Source: a bacterium
Lineage (GTDB): Bacteria > Cyanobacteriota > Vampirovibrionia > Obscuribacterales > Obscuribacteraceae
Reading direction: 5' to 3'
NCBI GenBank assembly: GCA_030431355.1
Contig: JAUIJG010000242.1
Location: 1 to 8,087, forward strand
DNA length: 8,087 nt
Shown one piece after another: positions 5,067 to 8,087 of the stretch. The notes under the pieces are model-generated. The model was not told where the DNA came from and did no database searches. It saw only the letters and a list, made by a program, of their open reading frames with translations. A program made the position numbers and the translations under genes. The stretch's first letter is position 1. Each line of letters opens with the position of its first letter.

Positions 5067-7256
5067 TTGAAAGCGACAGAAGCCACCCCTGACAAACGCC
5101 CAGTGGTTGTCCGCCACCCCTGGCTCTCTGCCGTTCTTATCTCCGTGACATATATTTGCCTGTTATATGGATTATTCGGCCAACCAGGGTTTGAGACCAA
5201 TGACGATGTCATAATGGCGATGAAAGCATCGGGCACCGGTACAGTGGATCAGCCTGATTTTCACCTGATCTATTCAAACTTCTTAGCCAGCCATCTACTC
5301 ACTATTTTGTACAAAGCCATGCCCGACTTTGCCTGGTACGGGCTCTACTTAGTATCAGGACAAATACTGGCACTATCTGTAGTGCTAAGTTTACTCATTC
5401 GCAAGTTCACCGGAAAAGGCGTTTACTTTGTGATAGCTCTTGCCGCAATTGCATTAACACGACCCCTCCTATTAATTCAGTACACAACGGTCGCGACTCT
5501 GCTCGGCACAGCGGCCGCGCTACTTCTATTGAGCGCCATGACTCATTTCAATAAGAAAGGCATGGCTAACAAATACATCATTGGTAGTATCGCTCTTTTC
5601 GGACTGGCAACGATCTATCGACCTCCATCAGCAATTCTCATTTTCCTTCTAACCTTTGCGGTGGTGGCCATCATACAGATAAGAAAACTAAGACCCAGAC
5701 AGCTTTTTTCTGCGATATTGCCATTGAGTATCGCGGCTCTCCTATCAATGTGCCTCTATCAAACCCATAGACTCTATTACCAGGCGGATCAAAAATGGAA
5801 CGATATATACAATCACAATGAGGCTATCTGGAAACTAACCAATACAAATGCCTTGAGATCCAGCAGCGAGGTGACAGAACGAGCTTTGCAGTCCGTCAAC
5901 TGGGGTCCGGAAGAGATAGAGATGCTCTACCTGTGGTTTTTTAGCTCCCCGGAGTTCTCAGACGACAACCTTAGAACCGTTTACCGACATCTTTCATCCC
6001 AGAGCCCTATCCACGATTTTGATGCCATTACTAAGCAGTTCATCTCGATATTCACAGATGATACAGCCGCTCCCATACTTGCCGTTATAGCGATTGGCAC
6101 ATTTCTCCTTGCCAGGGGCCGATTTTCATTGACACAATCGATGCTGCTAAATCTCTTTACGGCAACAGTCGCAATTGCCCTGATCGTAAAAATCAAGTGC
6201 CCCGCGAGAGTTTACACCTCGATGTTATCTTTCACTGCGGTGCTTCTACTTCTCTACTCTTCTCCAACGAGAATTGAATCTCTTTTGAAGAGGAAGATAC
6301 TACTGATACCGATTATGGTGATTCTCTGCCTGGCAATAGCACAAGCAAACAATGCCTATAAGTCGATTCAGGGAAGGACTACCAAATTGAGAATAGCCCT
6401 GAAGGAGCTAACCTCCGAACTGGCAAAGGAGAAGGATGTTCTTTATGTTACCTGCTCCGAGCTTCCCATAGAACAGATTGGTGTATTCGAAAATCCATCA
6501 AAGTACTTCGGCGGTCTCAAGTTGATCATGTTCAATAGCGGTCTTGATTGCCCCCTATTTTATAAACGTCTCAAAGAATTTGAGATAACCGACTTGCTCA
6601 AAGGGCTGGATGGCAAAAATGTAAGGCTGATCGCTGGTGACGCAACAAAGAACGCATACCGCGACTTCATCATCAAACGCGACAAGAAACAACCCTTGTT
6701 CACCCAGATAGCTACCAATCAAAGCCTGGGTGTATCCTCCTATAAAGTACGCTTTTCCGACAATCTTCAACGACCGGATACCGATCCTCTTTGCCCAAAA
6801 ATTGAACCGGAGGACCAACTCATCTTTCCAACCACAGAGAGGATACAGCTGATGGACTGTGAGCCGGTAAAATCTGAAACTTCGGCGCATATCTATACCC
6901 TAGTAGGCAAGCAACCGGTGATCAGCCTGGATTTGAGCGATAAGAGCTATAAAGCAAAAGACTATTCCCACCTTATAATTGAATTCTCTCTTCCGAGCCG
7001 GAGCAAAAGCAGGCGACGCCTGGCAATCTGGCTTGCCACAGAAGAGGTGCCCGGCACAATTGCCCAAACCACCGTATTGCCTGATTCAGGCTGGCACAGA
7101 TATGCTTTTGACCTCAATCAGTTTAAATTGAATAATGAGGATCGCCTCTTGCATTTGAACATCAATCCACTCCTTCAAAGAACAGAAAAACTTGATGAGC
7201 AATTTGCAATTGGTAGAATTGCCCTGAAAAGACGGATTTCGGAGAGCACCGAATAG
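5067..7256 (+). CDS. Large polytopic membrane protein, GT-C-like, second of the tandem paralogous pair
   Basis: This 729-residue product is a paralogue of the preceding one. Matching motifs are shifted by one residue: P-W-L (18-20), G-Q-P-G-F-E-T-N-D-D-V (38-48), H-L-I-Y-S-N-F-L (66-73), W-Y-G-L-Y (90-94), and K-C-P-A-R-V-Y at 377-383. Over residues 17-93 of the first protein I count 38 identities in 77 aligned positions. The helix pattern, the large middle loop with W-x-x-I-Y-x-H, and the soluble tail are shared. The tail ends in V-L-P-D-S-G-W-H-R-Y and I-G-R-I-A-L. The start is TTG at 5067, one base after the upstream TAA; an in-frame TGA at 5058-5060 rules out anything longer. There is no ribosome site, so reinitiation after the first gene is likely. 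The paralogue's equal N-terminal length supports TTG over the later GTG at 5103. A role in surface glycan synthesis is inferred. Confidence 0.85.
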   Translation: MKATEATPDKRPVVVRHPWLSAVLISVTYICLLYGLFGQPGFETNDDVIMAMKASGTGTVDQPDFHLIYSNFLASHLLTILYKAMPDFAWYGLYLVSGQILALSVVLSLLIRKFTGKGVYFVIALAAIALTRPLLLIQYTTVATLLGTAAALLLLSAMTHFNKKGMANKYIIGSIALFGLATIYRPPSAILIFLLTFAVVAIIQIRKLRPRQLFSAILPLSIAALLSMCLYQTHRLYYQADQKWNDIYNHNEAIWKLTNTNALRSSSEVTERALQSVNWGPEEIEMLYLWFFSSPEFSDDNLRTVYRHLSSQSPIHDFDAITKQFISIFTDDTAAPILAVIAIGTFLLARGRFSLTQSMLLNLFTATVAIALIVKIKCPARVYTSMLSFTAVLLLLYSSPTRIESLLKRKILLIPIMVILCLAIAQANNAYKSIQGRTTKLRIALKELTSELAKEKDVLYVTCSELPIEQIGVFENPSKYFGGLKLIMFNSGLDCPLFYKRLKEFEITDLLKGLDGKNVRLIAGDATKNAYRDFIIKRDKKQPLFTQIATNQSLGVSSYKVRFSDNLQRPDTDPLCPKIEPEDQLIFPTTERIQLMDCEPVKSETSAHIYTLVGKQPVISLDLSDKSYKAKDYSHLIIEFSLPSRSKSRRRLAIWLATEEVPGTIAQTTVLPDSGWHRYAFDLNQFKLNNEDRLLHLNINPLLQRTEKLDEQFAIGRIALKRRISESTE

Positions 7257-7266
7257 AGTGCCCTAC

Positions 7267-8087
7267 TCAATTCTTGCTCAGATTGCGATACAAAATCACC
7301 TTGCTACCATCAGGCATCGAACGCTCATCGACGGCTCGAAATCTATCGGAGCTACGCAGCAACTCTTCAAGAGCCTCATAGTTTTTCTGGGCTTTTGAGC
7401 TGGAGAAAACGGCCCCGGGACGACTCTTTTGATTCTCCAGTGCCAAAAACCAGTTGAAAGAATCTAGATCTTTGTCGGAATACTGAAAATCGTACCCCCG
7501 TGTGGACCAATTTCTCAGGGTCTGAAATGTGATGTTCTTTCCGGCGGAGCGAGCCAAGTATTGATACGTCAAAGTACTGTGTTCAAAAGTATCAGGCAGA
7601 ACACAAACATAGCTCCAGTCTTCTGTTTGATGTTTCAGAATGGTTGAGATAACCCACTCACGCCCCCAATCAGTAAAAGGAAGCGGAGATAGAGGCTCCG
7701 TATATTTTGCGCTCTTCTTAGCTCGGTCGAAGCCCACCAATTTGTCGAACCGGTCAAACTGCTTTTGAAGAGAATTCAAAGACAGGGGATAGGGAGCAAA
7801 ATTGAGATAGAGAAAACTAAAGAAATACCAGGAGATAATCAGAACACCACCAGCCCGAAATAGCTTGTTGGAAGTATTAAAAAGCAGGGTTGATATAAGC
7901 GCTCCAACGGCAAGAGATATGTAACCGACCACCGGGATCACATAGCGGAACTGATAGGGATCCCAGTTGAGAGTGCAAATGAGCCCCCAACAAAAGAGGC
8001 TTGAAATCGAGAGAATCCACAGCTTTTTATGGACACCAGGCAAACTGAAACTCAAAAAGAAGATAAACAAGCCGGGGAACGTGATGT
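7267..8087 (-). CDS. C-terminal part of a polytopic GT-C (GT39/ArnT-like) membrane protein, 5' end outside the window
   Basis: The minus-strand frame is open from the right edge to a TGA at 7269-7267 and gives 272 visible residues. The true start lies beyond the window; the TTG at 8070 is not a convincing start, because the frame continues upstream of it. Visible are the end of one helix, a helix around K-L-W-I-L-S, then W-D-P-Y-Q-F-R-Y-V-I-P leading into a long hydrophobic segment, and a last helix ending in N-F-A-P-Y-P. This F-R-Y near the last helices is typical of GT39-type transferases, which move sugars from polyprenyl phosphate donors outside the membrane. About 160 soluble residues follow, ending in M-P-D-G-S-K-V-I-L-Y-R-N. 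It converges on the tandem pair with 10 bases between stop codons. The catalytic N-terminal part cannot be inspected, so the family call is moderate. Confidence 0.75.
   Translation of the reverse strand, partial: ITFPGLFIFFLSFSLPGVHKKLWILSISSLFCWGLICTLNWDPYQFRYVIPVVGYISLAVGALISTLLFNTSNKLFRAGGVLIISWYFFSFLYLNFAPYPLSLNSLQKQFDRFDKLVGFDRAKKSAKYTEPLSPLPFTDWGREWVISTILKHQTEDWSYVCVLPDTFEHSTLTYQYLARSAGKNITFQTLRNWSTRGYDFQYSDKDLDSFNWFLALENQKSRPGAVFSSSKAQKNYEALEELLRSSDRFRAVDERSMPDGSKVILYRNLSKN

Noticed and set aside
6555..6890. A 111-residue minus-strand frame inside the second membrane gene
   Set aside because: The sense strand is supported by paralogy with the first gene; the antisense frame has no recognisable domain.

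Overview
The window looks like chromosomal DNA from a Gram-negative-type bacterium of medium GC (close to half GC by eye). A deep-branching, non-photosynthetic cyanobacterial relative (Vampirovibrionia/Melainabacteria, for example Obscuribacterales) is my best guess. That guess rests on the style of the glycine-zipper protein and of the large membrane proteins, which I recall from such genomes. It is an impression and not a proof. I see no mobile element, CRISPR array, rRNA or tRNA.

Region 1 (1-1756, minus strand) is part of the glycine cleavage system. gcvT is complete, and gcvH lies downstream and is cut by the left edge of the window. They are separated by an unusually long 343-base gap. 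That gap holds a candidate 45-residue membrane microprotein on the opposite strand, whose 3' end overlaps the 3' end of gcvT. T-protein and the lipoylated H-protein cooperate with P- and L-proteins to oxidise glycine and pass its C2 carbon to tetrahydrofolate.

Region 2 (1757-2149) is a divergent control region. It has consensus -35 and -10 hexamers for the rightward gene, one palindrome just upstream of the -35 and one over the expected transcription start.

Region 3 (2150-2751) is a single-gene unit: a secreted or envelope glycine-zipper protein with an internal duplication, ended by a strong intrinsic terminator.

Region 4 (2752-7256, plus strand) is the most interesting part. It holds two tandem, clearly paralogous, roughly 730-residue polytopic membrane proteins. 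Each has an acidic E-T-N-D-D motif just after the first membrane helix, about a dozen helices, and a C-terminal soluble region ending in a likely beta-sandwich. This layout resembles GT-C glycosyltransferases, but the family is not one I can name. The second gene starts with TTG one base after the stop of the first, so the two are probably translationally coupled. An 11-base inverted repeat brackets the leader of the first gene and covers its start codon.

Region 5 (7267-8087, minus strand) is the C-terminal part of another polytopic protein, most like a GT39/ArnT-type GT-C glycosyltransferase. It converges on the tandem pair with a 10-base gap. Together regions 4 and 5 suggest a cell-surface glycan or glycolipid locus.
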